Assembly: GCA_003298465.1 (NCBI GenBank)
Contig: QNGA01000003.1
Coordinates: forward strand, 397,932 to 461,931
Reading direction: 5' to 3'
Source of the DNA: a halophilic archaeon
Lineage (GTDB): Archaea > Halobacteriota > Halobacteria > Halobacteriales > Haladaptataceae
Length of the DNA: 64,000 bases
Part shown: in pieces, positions 10,601-18,356 of the stretch
How the letters are laid out: each line of letters starts with the position of its first letter
How positions within the stretch are numbered: position 1 is the stretch's first letter
Position numbers and translations under genes: made by a program
The notes under the pieces: model-generated
Seen by the model: the letters and a program-made list of their open reading frames with translations, nothing else
Told to the model about the DNA's origin: nothing
The model's database searches: none

Positions 10601-12953
10601 ACGTGCTGGCCCCGCTCGTCACGCCGACCGTCACCGACTCGCCGTCGGAGCGACAGATACCGTCACACTCCGTCCCCGGCGGGTCGAACGTCTCCTTGTC
10701 GACGGTCGTTTCGGGCACCTCCTCGCGGAAGTTCCCGGCCCACTTCGGGACGGACATGACGACGTACTCGCCGCGCTGGGTCACCTTCGCGCGCACGGTG
10801 TTCTCCTCGGCGTTCACGGTCGAGGGGAGCTTGACGAACTGCCGCGTCGCGTCGTCGTAGACGAACGCGGCCAGCGCGGACTCGTTTTCGACCCGCGACT
10901 CGTCGTACGAGAGCGTCACCGTCGCCCGGGACGGCACCTGCTCCGAGCGGACCGTGACGACCTCCGACGCTCGCGCCCCGTCGACGAACGAGTTGTCGAA
11001 GCCCGCGCGCGACTCGTTCTCGACCGTCACCGCGCCCGCGACGTTACCCTGACCGGTGACCGACACGCGCGCGCCCACCGAGTCGTTCGCCACCGTGGTG
11101 GTGTACGTCTCCTCGCCGTCGAGGACGCCGTCGCCGTCCGAGTCGGGGTCGAGCGGGTCCGTCTCGAATGGCGCGTGGGGTTCCACCGCGTCGGAGAGTC
11201 CGTCGCCGTCCGTGTCCGACGACAGGGTCGACGTGCCGTTGCCGAGCTCCGCCGGGTCGGCGAGGCCGTCGCCGTCCGCGTCGACCCGCGTCGGCGGCGA
11301 GCCGGCTCGCTGCTCCCGGAGGTTCGTCAACCCGTCGCCGTCCGGGTCCTCGAAAGCATCACCCACTCCGTCGCCGTCGGTGTCGTTGGAGAGCGGGTCG
11401 GTACCCAGGAGTTTCACTTCGAAGGCGTCCCGCAACCCGTCGCCGTCGGTGTCGTTGGAGAGCGGGTCGGTGCCGAGTCGTATCTCCTGGCGGTTGCTCA
11501 GGCGGTCGGGTTCGAGGTCGGCGCGGTCGTCGAGGACGCCGTCGTCGCCCTCGTCGCGGGCGGTCGCGCTCGCGTCCGAGTCGGGGTCGAGCGGGTCCGT
11601 CGAGGTGACGTTCTCCTCGTAGTGGTCGGAGAGCCCGTCGGCGTCGAGCTTCAGCGTCTCCGTCGTCGAACTCCGTTCGAACGAGTCAGAGAGGTTCGAC
11701 AGCGGCTCTCCGGTGTCCGTGACGGTGACGGTGACGTTGTTGACGTCGTCGCGGAGCGTCGTCTCGGCGGTGAACGCCGCGCTGGTCCCGGGCGTCGAGT
11801 TCTTCAGCACGACCGGGACCCGTCGCTCGTCGCCGTCGACGGTGACGGTGACCGACTCCAACTGGTAGGCGCGAACGTCGAACAGCCGCCCCTGGACGGT
11901 GTAGTTGACCAGACCGTCGTGTTTCGGGTCCCGTCGACTGGCCAGCACGACCCGCGGGTCGGTACCGGCGTCCGCGACGTCGAGCGCGCGCTGGGCGTGC
12001 GACCACGCCCGGCGGTAGTGAGTCGTCGCCGCCACGGGGTTCGGCGAGGCGTCCCGGACGTGCTCGGCCTGCTCGATGGCCGCGTGCGCCTTCCGGATGT
12101 GGTCGCGCGCGGCTGTCTCGTTGAACGAGACGTTGTTCTCGACCAGCCGGTCGAACACCGACTCGGCGTCCGCGGTCGCGGTCTCGGCCAGTTTCTGGTC
12201 GGCGACGACGAGGTGCGCCGTGACGTTCGGGGCGTGCTTGCCGGTCGCGGCAGCGACCTCGTGGTCGACCTCGAACACGCGGCTGGCGTTGACCCGGTTC
12301 ACGTCGACGAAGTTCCTGAAGGAACCGTCGAGCAGTCGGCGGAGTTCACGCCGCCGCTCGTCGCTGATCGTCCGCTTCCCCGGCCCCGCCGAGAAGTTCG
12401 TGTCGCCGAGCGCCCGCCAGGCGGTGGCGCGGAGTTCGGCCGCGCTCAGGTTGGTGTCGACGTAGACGCTCCCGTCGAACACCGGCTTACCCTCGCAGTC
12501 GCGTGGTTTCGAGGACCGCCCGCCGGCGTTCGCGTGGGCTGGCGGACCCCCGCCGCAGCCACGCTTCTGCTTCGCGCAGTTCCCGCACTCGCGGTCGGCC
12601 CCTCGTTTCGCCGGGTTCTCCATCCCGTCGCTGCCGTGGACCCACTCCGGCGGGCCCCGGTTACCGCCGTTGCCCCGGCGGTCCTTCGCTCCCGTTTCGT
12701 CGTTCCCCCGCGTTCCCTTCTTCCCCCGCGCCTCGTCGCGCTCGTCCCCGCTCTTCCCGTTGCGGGTAGCGTTCTTTCCGCCCGCTTCGCCCTGTCCGTT
12801 CGACTGTCCACCGTAGACGCCATCGCCGTAGGCGTCGGCCGGTGCGTCGCGCCGGACCACCGGTTTCGGCGTGACCGCGGCCGCACTCGTGGTCGAGAGC
12901 ACGACCGTGATTGCCAACAGCACTGCCAGAACCTGTCTTTTCCCTGGAACCAT
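7665..12953 (-). CDS. Giant secreted protein: TSP3-like calcium repeats and HELGH metalloprotease-like C-terminus
   Basis: 1762 residues. A Sec-type signal peptide covers about 1-26 (MVPGKRQVLAVLL..., cut after the AAA run). A Gly/Asn/Arg-rich linker with a CGNC...CGGG cysteine cluster (about 118-160) follows, then a helical region to about 300 and a beta-sandwich-like stretch. TSP3-type repeats (DTDGDGLxDxxE) form a block at about 433-618 and recur near 930-957, 1062-1110, 1127-1148, 1177-1202, 1302-1320 and 1350-1370; such repeats bind Ca2+. Near the C-terminus HELGH (1657-1661) and EWSVMKSG (around Met1721) look like a zinc site and a Met-turn as in metzincins, but the third histidine spacing is not canonical. 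There is no visible C-terminal anchor. It is the first gene of an operon with a lipoprotein. An extracellular protease or adhesin is likely; the substrate is unknown. Confidence 0.85.
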   Translation of the reverse strand: MVPGKRQVLAVLLAITVVLSTTSAAAVTPKPVVRRDAPADAYGDGVYGGQSNGQGEAGGKNATRNGKSGDERDEARGKKGTRGNDETGAKDRRGNGGNRGPPEWVHGSDGMENPAKRGADRECGNCAKQKRGCGGGPPAHANAGGRSSKPRDCEGKPVFDGSVYVDTNLSAAELRATAWRALGDTNFSAGPGKRTISDERRRELRRLLDGSFRNFVDVNRVNASRVFEVDHEVAAATGKHAPNVTAHLVVADQKLAETATADAESVFDRLVENNVSFNETAARDHIRKAHAAIEQAEHVRDASPNPVAATTHYRRAWSHAQRALDVADAGTDPRVVLASRRDPKHDGLVNYTVQGRLFDVRAYQLESVTVTVDGDERRVPVVLKNSTPGTSAAFTAETTLRDDVNNVTVTVTDTGEPLSNLSDSFERSSTTETLKLDADGLSDHYEENVTSTDPLDPDSDASATARDEGDDGVLDDRADLEPDRLSNRQEIRLGTDPLSNDTDGDGLRDAFEVKLLGTDPLSNDTDGDGVGDAFEDPDGDGLTNLREQRAGSPPTRVDADGDGLADPAELGNGTSTLSSDTDGDGLSDAVEPHAPFETDPLDPDSDGDGVLDGEETYTTTVANDSVGARVSVTGQGNVAGAVTVENESRAGFDNSFVDGARASEVVTVRSEQVPSRATVTLSYDESRVENESALAAFVYDDATRQFVKLPSTVNAEENTVRAKVTQRGEYVVMSVPKWAGNFREEVPETTVDKETFDPPGTECDGICRSDGESVTVGVTSGASTFGVRSLEPVNGGDESGRDANDGVTIDGTTYRNGPVKFSPSKSGRLGAQSTDADGEWATLTFASPHLSDAGDIDFQGVVSLYAKENSSARVVVVDDGNVDVISSVGENQDVDRRKVHEDLTEYAGESIELQLQVKGSGGAQVHGWEIIEDTDGDGTPDEADLCTATPGHQDNGCPPSSLPVVSMQFDHDVDTLEVKADVSSVVETPGSKVVFERIGPPKDGRNFRDPVHRSTLYEHASTGRDGAIVTDTVRDIEAGETVTLRLRAEGTAKIRLSSFEIRKDRDGDGLTDRVERHCLETNRYGCVNTDVSVADTDGDGRSDSEEVGEQKVKRIGRNFTVYYEPNSHPNDPDTDDDGLDDGTEADGWDVDVVNRSGEVYRYAANGDGNGEMTVSSDPQQVDTDYDGADDYAEKTNLKTDPREDVTYAITETHEREIGQKLYDEYASASPRARPYMLKDLRRLGLLEGRSVSDLDGLQLNDSTDDFDFVRADDGSFVFRAIDDERRTDTWLSNGEEADRDLGAWDPDTDDDGLTDGQEARWLTHVGRDSVWSLSYDERNDEDCGWNGCDHEFPTEPDDADSDGDGYWDGWIGVHGVGNSSNVVLYMDNRLSGTGIEGDETVQEQTGVHEVDDRDPGAYIQSPPTSNDPTPDQDRKYHSNVHVGELHWNQNGLSGDPDDRSVTPDPTLPVEADYVNNTNWPGNGDPSAIRNANGVDLKTAISYNYKLYGIDVEFQSYDEEIQRDDLRDVCRGAHQKTTDTYWVRCTAATMPDTEKLYVTPDSFNRNELIKIESEYHDDDSRLHMLWGTELGNDRPKTLVDDNTDYVRKNFRATGMAWHTGSPRAHNVDIVEYTDFGVTIGRDTFSPNQFQDLQSVGMHELGHALSVGWRDDTNPPFTFGDVAAPKAYEVYSGNRDDPDVAGGLDPTPETVALGGHDREWSVMKSGTADDSTRYTGTSAKFPVLLFSIEELSTVDFEHVPSKTE
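11368..11471 (-). repeat. 35-bp perfect direct repeat inside the TSP3 region
   Basis: The 35 bp at 11368-11402 recur exactly at 11437-11471, a period of 69 bp (23 codons). Each copy encodes GTDPLSNDTDGDG, one TSP3 calcium loop plus linker. The identity at DNA level suggests a recent in-frame duplication of a single repeat unit. The other units are more diverged. Confidence 0.9.
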
Positions 12954-13048
12954 TAAATGGAAAACTGGTTTGCAATGATATTAAAACTCCGTTGACAATC
13001 AGTCGTGATAATCGCAGCGGACCGGCTCGACGTGGCGGATCGGCGAGA

Positions 13049-14230
13049 TTACAGCCGGACGACGTTGGACTCCAGGTCGCGCGGGAAGTAGGTGAGCATC
13101 TCCGCGCCGTCCTCCGTGACGGCGACGGTGTCGGAGTGGCGGTAGCCGTAGGTGTCGGTGTAGATACCGGGTTCGATGGTGTAGACGTGACCGGGCTCCA
13201 TCTCGGCGTCGCCCGGTTCGACGTGCTCGTCCCACCCGCGGTCGATGTACGGCGGTTCGTGCCCGCCGAGTCCGATGTTGTGGCCGACGTGGTGCTGGGC
13301 GAGGTCGGTGACGCCCTGCTCCTCGAAGTACTCCCAGACCTGCTCGTCGACGTACGAGAGGGAAACGCCCGGTCCGAGCGCGTCGATGGCGATGGTCTGG
13401 GCTTCGAGCATCAGCTCGAAGTAGTGGCGCTGTTCGTCGGTCGGTTCGCCGACGAACATGGTCCGCTCCAGCTCCGAGCGGTAGCCGTCGACGTTCGCCG
13501 TCGCGCCGGTGACGAGCACGTCGCCCTCCTCGATGCGGCGGTTGGCCGTGTGGCCGTGCGGGAGCGCGGTCTGCTCGCCCGTGATGTAGCCCGCCCCGAC
13601 CGGACCGTCGCCCCGTGTGCGCGCGACGTACTCGTCACCGAGCGCGTCGAGCATCGCCCGCGAGGCGTCCATCGACGCGCGCTGGCTGGCGGTAACGGGG
13701 TGTTCGCCGGGTTCGGTGTAGTCCGCGAGGTAGCGGTGTGCGAGGTTGGCCCACTTCGCCGACTCGCGGACGAGTTCGACCTCCGCGTCGGACTTCGCCC
13801 AGCGCATGCGGTCGACCCAGGACTGGGACTCAACCTCGACGAACTCCGAGAGCGCCGGGCCCTCGTAGCCCATCACGCCCGGTGCGCCGTCGGCGTCCGC
13901 GGCGACGGTCCCGGCGTCGAGGCCGGCGAGCATCTCGGCGGCCGTCTCGATGGGGTGACCGCCGGGGTAGTCGAAGTAGTGGTGGACGGCGTCGATGCGC
14001 GGGTTGGTCTGGACGCGTTCGACCTCCAGTCGCGGCACCGTCACCTCGCACCGCTCGTCGGTCACGGCGAGGACGACCGGTCGCTCGGTCTGGATGTGGT
14101 CGAAGCCGGTGAGATACTCGATGCTCGTCGCGCCGAACCAGACGCCCGCGTCGGCTCCCGCCTCGTCTACCTTCCCGCGGACGGCCGCGAGTCGGTCCTC
14201 GAACTCCGAATCCGGTACGCGTGTCGGCAT
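13049..14230 (-). CDS. M24-family (Xaa-Pro peptidase fold) protein with altered metal ligands
   Basis: 393 residues with an N-terminal creatinase-like domain (about 1-140) and a C-terminal pita-bread domain. Two canonical metal or catalytic elements are kept: HHVGHNIG (His317) and TIEPG (Glu353). The two aspartates of the D-x-G...SDxTRT motif are Thr241 (VLVTGATANVDGYRSELERT) and Glu253, and the last Glu of RIED is Ser366 (RHSDTVAVTEDG). Three of five ligands therefore differ, as in creatinase and other metal-free M24 members, so classical Xaa-Pro dipeptidase activity is doubtful. The ATG at 14230 gives the MPTRVPDSEFEDR opening; the longer reading frame adds nine unlikely residues. Transcribed alone, downstream of a YihY gene on the same strand. 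Confidence 0.85.
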   Translation of the reverse strand: MPTRVPDSEFEDRLAAVRGKVDEAGADAGVWFGATSIEYLTGFDHIQTERPVVLAVTDERCEVTVPRLEVERVQTNPRIDAVHHYFDYPGGHPIETAAEMLAGLDAGTVAADADGAPGVMGYEGPALSEFVEVESQSWVDRMRWAKSDAEVELVRESAKWANLAHRYLADYTEPGEHPVTASQRASMDASRAMLDALGDEYVARTRGDGPVGAGYITGEQTALPHGHTANRRIEEGDVLVTGATANVDGYRSELERTMFVGEPTDEQRHYFELMLEAQTIAIDALGPGVSLSYVDEQVWEYFEEQGVTDLAQHHVGHNIGLGGHEPPYIDRGWDEHVEPGDAEMEPGHVYTIEPGIYTDTYGYRHSDTVAVTEDGAEMLTYFPRDLESNVVRL

Positions 14231-14293
14231 ACCGACCCTTTGCGGCGACGGGGGCAAAAGGGTTCACCTGGGGGCAAGGCGGGGACCGGCGTC

Positions 14294-15088
14294 TCAGCGC
14301 CCGGCGAGGTAGCCGCTCCGTCCCTCGACGACGACGTTCACGATCGCGCCGAGCAGCAGGATGACGCCGGCGAAGTAGAGCCACGTCAGGAACACGAGGA
14401 CGGAGCCGAGGATACCGGTCAGGCCGAACTTCCCGGACCCGCTCGCGTAGAGCTGGAAGCCGCCCTGGAGCGCCAGCCAGCCGACGGCGGCGACGGCCGT
14501 CCCCGGCAGCACCTCGCGGAACGACACGTCGACGGGCGGGAGCACGTAGTACAGCGGGAAGAAGACGGCGGCGAGCCCCAGCAGGAGTACGACGCCGCCG
14601 ACGACGGGGAGGTAGGGGATGCCCTGCAGCAGCGAGGCCCCGAGCACCGCGCCGACGGCGACCATCAGCCCGAGGCCGAGCGCCACGCCGCCGAGCGCCA
14701 CGAGACCCTTCTTTATCTGCTCGACGATGTCCGGGTCCGGGGAGGCCTCGTACACCTCCTCGAACGCGAGGACGAGCCCCCGGAACAGTTTCAGGCCGCT
14801 CCACAGCAGGACGACGAGTCCCACGACGGACGCCCCGACGTTGCCCCCGGTGTTCCGTATCGTCCGCCGTACGAGGGTCGCACCCTCGGAGGAGAGGTAC
14901 TGCTTCGTCTGCTGGACGATGGCGTCGGCGAACGCGTCGCCGCCGACGTACGTTCCGATAGCCACCGCCAGCAACAACAGCGGGAACAGGGAGACGAACG
15001 CGTAGTAAGCGAAGCTCGCGGCGAGAAACGTGATGTTGCGCTCGCGTGCGAGATCAATCACCGACCGCACCGTCGAAACGAATCCCAT
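14294..15088 (-). CDS. YihY/virulence factor BrkB family membrane protein
   Basis: 264 residues with about six transmembrane segments. The family hallmarks are present: LAASFAYYAFVSLFPLLLL near residues 23-41, and LTWLYFAGVILLLGAIVN near the C-terminus. The family was once misnamed RNase BN; its role is unclear, with transport or membrane-stress functions proposed. The ATG at 15088 is followed directly by an amphipathic helix. It lies 63 nt upstream of the M24 gene in the same orientation, so they may share a transcript. Confidence 0.9.
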   Translation of the reverse strand: MGFVSTVRSVIDLARERNITFLAASFAYYAFVSLFPLLLLAVAIGTYVGGDAFADAIVQQTKQYLSSEGATLVRRTIRNTGGNVGASVVGLVVLLWSGLKLFRGLVLAFEEVYEASPDPDIVEQIKKGLVALGGVALGLGLMVAVGAVLGASLLQGIPYLPVVGGVVLLLGLAAVFFPLYYVLPPVDVSFREVLPGTAVAAVGWLALQGGFQLYASGSGKFGLTGILGSVLVFLTWLYFAGVILLLGAIVNVVVEGRSGYLAGR

Positions 15089-15198
15089 GTTTCGACGTTC
15101 GCGTCCGGAATGAAGTGTAGTTCGGCCGGACGGGGCGGCGGTCTGTCGCGACGCTTATACGCGACGCGCGTGGAGACGTTCCCGATGGAGCATCCGCC

Positions 15199-16017
15199 GT
15201 GACCGAAGCAGACGCCATCGAGCGCATGGACGAACCGCTGACGGTCGAGCGAATCGCCGACGACCTCCGCGACCTCGGCGTCCGGTCGGGCGACACCGTC
15301 CTCGTCCACTCGTCGCTGTCGTCGCTCGGGTGGGTCGCCGTCGGTCCGCCGGCCGTCGTCGACGCGCTGATGGAGGTCCTCACGCCCGACGGGACCCTCG
15401 TGATGCCGACCCACTCGACGCAGTACTCGGACCCGACGGACTGGCGGAACCCGCCGGTCCCGGACGACTGGGTAGACGAGATCGCGACCGAGCGTCCGCC
15501 GTTCCGGCCGGCCGTCACGCCGACGCGCTCGATGGGGGCGATACCCGAGTGCTTCCGGACGTACCCCGAGGTCCGGCGGAGCCGCCACCCCATCTACTCG
15601 TTCGCCGCGTGGGGTGCGGACGCGGCGTTCGTCGTCGACGACCACGGGTACGACCACGGACTCGGCGAGGCGTCGCCGCTGGCCCGCCTGTACGACCGCG
15701 ACGGGACGGTCCTCATGCTCGGAACGGGGTACGACACCAACACGTCGTTCCACCTCGCGGAGCATCGCGGCGACCCCGGGCGGGGGTCGTCGACGCAGGA
15801 AGCGCCGGTGCTGGACGACGACGGAGAGTCGACGACGGTCACGTTCGAGCAACTCGACTACGACGCCGGCGACTTCGAGGCGGTGGGTCGGGACTTCGAA
15901 CGCGACCGCTCCGGCGAGCTCGCGTGGGGAACCGTCGGTCTGGCGGACGCGAAACTCGTCCCCCAGCGGGCGCTCGTCGACTACGCGGCGGAGTGGTTCG
16001 CGGAGAACCGAGGGTAA
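15199..16017 (+). CDS. AAC(3)-family N-acetyltransferase
   Basis: 272 residues matching the aminoglycoside 3-N-acetyltransferase fold: VLVHSSLSSLGWV near 33-45, DGTLVMPTHSTQYSDP in the first third, the RSMGAIPECFR and RSRHPIYSFAAWG block, and LMLGTGYDTNTSFHLAEH. It should transfer acetyl from acetyl-CoA to an amine. Haloarchaeal ribosomes are largely indifferent to many aminoglycosides, so the natural substrate is probably another amine or acyl carrier. The start is GTG at 15199; the ATG at 15185 leads straight to a stop, and a TATA-like TTATAC near 15155 fits. It ends just before the converging ferredoxin gene. Confidence 0.85.
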   Translation: MTEADAIERMDEPLTVERIADDLRDLGVRSGDTVLVHSSLSSLGWVAVGPPAVVDALMEVLTPDGTLVMPTHSTQYSDPTDWRNPPVPDDWVDEIATERPPFRPAVTPTRSMGAIPECFRTYPEVRRSRHPIYSFAAWGADAAFVVDDHGYDHGLGEASPLARLYDRDGTVLMLGTGYDTNTSFHLAEHRGDPGRGSSTQEAPVLDDDGESTTVTFEQLDYDAGDFEAVGRDFERDRSGELAWGTVGLADAKLVPQRALVDYAAEWFAENRG

Positions 16018-16347
16018 TCAGTCGTCGGCCGCCGCGTCGCCGGCGGTCGCCTCGGCGTCGGTTTCGATGCTCGGCGGGTACTGGCCGCGGTCGAGTTTCA
16101 GGTCGCTCTGCGGCCGGGCCATGCAGGTGAGCGCGTACTCCTCCGCCTCTTCCTCGGTCAGGCCGCGCGCCGCGGGCTGGGTCACGTCGCCCTCCACTAT
16201 CTTGGCCGAGCAGGCGAGACACATCCCGACCCGGCAGGAGTACTCCTGGGCGATGCCCTCCTCGATGCAGCGGCTCAGGATGGTCTCCTTGTCGGAGACC
16301 TCGATGCTCTCCGCCCGTCCGACGAACTCGACGGTGTACTCGGTCAT
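16018..16347 (-). CDS. 2Fe-2S plant-type ferredoxin
   Basis: 109 residues. The four iron ligands are Cys38, Cys43, Cys46 (CRVGMCLAC, a CX4CX2C pattern) and Cys75 (ALTCMARP). An acidic C-terminal tail fits a salt-adapted cytoplasmic electron carrier. It lacks the N-terminal acidic insertion of the main halobacterial ferredoxin, so it is probably a specialised paralogue. It is divergent from geranylgeranyl reductase, with a matching promoter element in mirror image, which points to that enzyme as a redox partner. Its 3' end abuts the acetyltransferase gene. Confidence 0.92.
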   Translation of the reverse strand: MTEYTVEFVGRAESIEVSDKETILSRCIEEGIAQEYSCRVGMCLACSAKIVEGDVTQPAARGLTEEEAEEYALTCMARPQSDLKLDRGQYPPSIETDAEATAGDAAADD

Positions 16348-16373
16348 GGTCCGCGGTACGAAGGACCTGGACT

Positions 16374-16442
16374 AAACTCTTTATCACGGCGCTGGCCGTT
16401 CTACGTCGTCCGAGCGAGGACACATCCGGTGATAAAGAGTTT
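16374..16442. promoter_or_regulatory. Mirror-image promoter element shared by ferredoxin and geranylgeranyl reductase
   Basis: The 14-mer GTGATAAAGAGTTT occurs on the + strand at 16429-16442 and, in exact reverse complement, at 16374-16387. Each copy reads in the same direction as the gene it faces, and its 12-bp core begins 40 or 41 nt upstream of that gene's ATG. The ATAAAG core sits where a TATA box is expected for nearly leaderless transcripts, so these are probably the two core promoters, but a 14-bp identity goes beyond a TATA box and suggests a shared regulator site. Confidence 0.7.
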
Positions 16443-16469
16443 TCTCGGTTCCGTTCCGTAGCGGAAGGC

Positions 16470-17885
16470 ATGACCACACAGGAGTACGACACCGTCGAGG
16501 GGGACTCGACGAGCCACCGGGCGTGGACCGGTGACATCGTCGTCGTCGGCGCGGGGACCTCGGGCTGTTACGCGGCCGCGACCGCCGCCCGCGAGGGGTA
16601 CGACGTCGTCGTCGTCGAGCGCAAGTCCGAGCGAGAGGCGGGTCACATCGCCTGCGGCGACGCGCTGAAAGGCGCGGACGCCTTCCCGGAGGCCATCCCG
16701 AAGTCCCAGATACAGTCGGCGTTCACGAACACGGACGTCGACCACGGTCGCTTCGAGATACCCCAGGAGGACACCGTCCTCGAGATTCCCGTCCCGGGGG
16801 AACTCGCCGTCATCGACCGATGGGAGTACGGCCGTCTCGTCATCGAGGGCGCGGAGAAAGCGGGCGCGCAGTTCCACTACGACACGGTCGTCCAGGACGT
16901 CGAACAGGACGAGACGGGGCGGGTGACGGGCGTCCGCGGCAAGCGACACGGCGACGTCGTCGAGTACGATGCGGACGTCGTCATCGACGCCGCCGGCGCG
17001 CTCTCCATCCTGCAGGACAAGGCCGACCTGGACGACGCCACCTTCGACCAGAACGTCAGCTACTCGCAGTTCTGCTCGGCGTACCGCGAGGTCGTCCACG
17101 TCGACGAACCGGTGGAGTGGGACGACGCGCTCGTGTTCAAGCCGACCGACCGCGCGGCGGGCTACCTCTGGTACTTCCCGCGCACGGACACGGAGATAAA
17201 CGCCGGGCTCGGCTTCCAGATGAACGAGGAGCCGATGCATCTCGTCGAGGACCTCAAGAACGACCTCCGGGACCGTCCCGAGTTCCAGGGCGCGACCGTC
17301 GAAGACAAGCTCGGCGCGGCGCTCCCCACGCGTCGGCCCTACGACTCGGCGGTCGCCCCCGGTTTCATGGCGGTCGGCGACGCCGCCGGCCACGTCAACC
17401 CGACGACGGGCGGCGGCATCGCGGGCGCGGCGTACGCCGGCAAGTACGCGGCCGAGCAGGCGGTCGAGGCGATAGAGACCGGCGACGTCGGCGAGGCCGC
17501 GCTCTGGGAGTACAACGAGCGGGTCATGGGCCACTTCGGCGCTCGCTACGCGGGACTGGACGTGTACAACATCTTCACGACCGCCGTGGACGTCGACGAC
17601 CTGATGGGACTGCTCGGCGCGCTCCCGACCCAGAAGCTCTCGGAGGCGCTGTACTCCGGTAGCGCCAACATCGGCTGGAAGCTGAAGCTCCGGACCGCGG
17701 TCCGGTCGCTGGGCCACTTCGACCTCGTCTACGACCTCTATCGGACGAAGAACCTCGCGGACGACCTCATCAACCACTACGAGCGCTACCCGGCCGACCC
17801 CCGCGGCCTCCCGGCCTGGCAGGAGACCCGCGACTCGCTGCTCGACCGGGTGTACGAGACGACCGGCGCCGACCCGAAGTACTGA
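16470..17885 (+). CDS. Digeranylgeranylglycerophospholipid reductase (GGR)
   Basis: 471 residues. A flavoprotein that saturates the geranylgeranyl chains of archaeal ether lipids at the membrane. The Rossmann FAD loop VVGAGTSGCYAA (about 25-36), the CGDALKG motif typical of archaeal GGRs, the ALPTRRPYDSAV block and the second FAD motif GFMAVGDAAGHVNPTTGGGI (about 295-315) are all present. The C-terminal helical part binds the lipid. The start is ATG at 16470, 30 nt after the core of the shared promoter element. Divergent from a ferredoxin gene; in Methanosarcina a ferredoxin is the electron donor for this enzyme, which supports a functional pair here. Confidence 0.93.
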   Translation: MTTQEYDTVEGDSTSHRAWTGDIVVVGAGTSGCYAAATAAREGYDVVVVERKSEREAGHIACGDALKGADAFPEAIPKSQIQSAFTNTDVDHGRFEIPQEDTVLEIPVPGELAVIDRWEYGRLVIEGAEKAGAQFHYDTVVQDVEQDETGRVTGVRGKRHGDVVEYDADVVIDAAGALSILQDKADLDDATFDQNVSYSQFCSAYREVVHVDEPVEWDDALVFKPTDRAAGYLWYFPRTDTEINAGLGFQMNEEPMHLVEDLKNDLRDRPEFQGATVEDKLGAALPTRRPYDSAVAPGFMAVGDAAGHVNPTTGGGIAGAAYAGKYAAEQAVEAIETGDVGEAALWEYNERVMGHFGARYAGLDVYNIFTTAVDVDDLMGLLGALPTQKLSEALYSGSANIGWKLKLRTAVRSLGHFDLVYDLYRTKNLADDLINHYERYPADPRGLPAWQETRDSLLDRVYETTGADPKY

Positions 17886-18032
17886 CCGACCACCCGACGT
17901 CCCGCGGCCTTCGACGACGTTCTCCCGTTCGCGGACGGTACGCTCCGCTGGTCGTCGCTGCGGCGAGAAAAGCCCGTAGACGCCTCTTCGAAGACGTTCT
18001 GCCGACGGTTCGGTCGCCCTCGGCCCCACCGA

Positions 18033-18347
18033 TCAGTTCAGGTCGCGGACGACGATCTCGCCGTAGCTGTAGACGGTCACCTCGTAGTCACGAATCGTGA
18101 ACACGACCTGACCGCCGACTCGCGGCGAGCCGTCTAGCTTGTCGCTGAATAGATTGTCTAGCGCGTCCGGGTCGATGGTGTCGTACAGCGGCGTCCCGAT
18201 CTCGGACGGGTCGACGCCGGCGGCGTCGGCGAGCGCCATGACCACCGCGGTGCTTAGCGGCTCCTCTTCGGCGTATTTCGTGTGTTGGTTCGTCTGTCCT
18301 GGATTCGCGATGGCTCCACCTTCGTCGTCGTTGATGTTCCCGTTCAT
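18033..18347 (-). CDS. HalOD1 output-domain protein
   Basis: 104 residues consisting of a disordered N-terminus and one HalOD1 domain (EPLSTAVVMALADAAGVDPSEIG ... PLYDTIDPDALDNLF ... VVFTIRDYEVTVYSYGEIVV). HalOD1 is a haloarchaea-specific domain thought to be an output module of signalling systems; stand-alone copies like this are common. The start at 18347 is preceded by a good Shine-Dalgarno sequence, unusual among the leaderless genes here. Confidence 0.88.
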   Translation of the reverse strand: MNGNINDDEGGAIANPGQTNQHTKYAEEEPLSTAVVMALADAAGVDPSEIGTPLYDTIDPDALDNLFSDKLDGSPRVGGQVVFTIRDYEVTVYSYGEIVVRDLN

Positions 18348-18356
18348 GTAGATGTT

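Noticed and set aside
11100..11650. Short regularly spaced repeats suggesting a CRISPR array
   Set aside because: They lie in frame inside a gene and encode DTDGDG calcium loops; spacing and sequence vary by codons and no cas genes are present.
9570..12956. A plus-strand reading frame of 1128 codons opposite the giant secreted protein
   Set aside because: It mirrors the minus-strand gene, is dominated by Val, Arg, Asp and Gly, and has no domain, while the minus strand has a signal peptide, calcium loops and a zinc motif.
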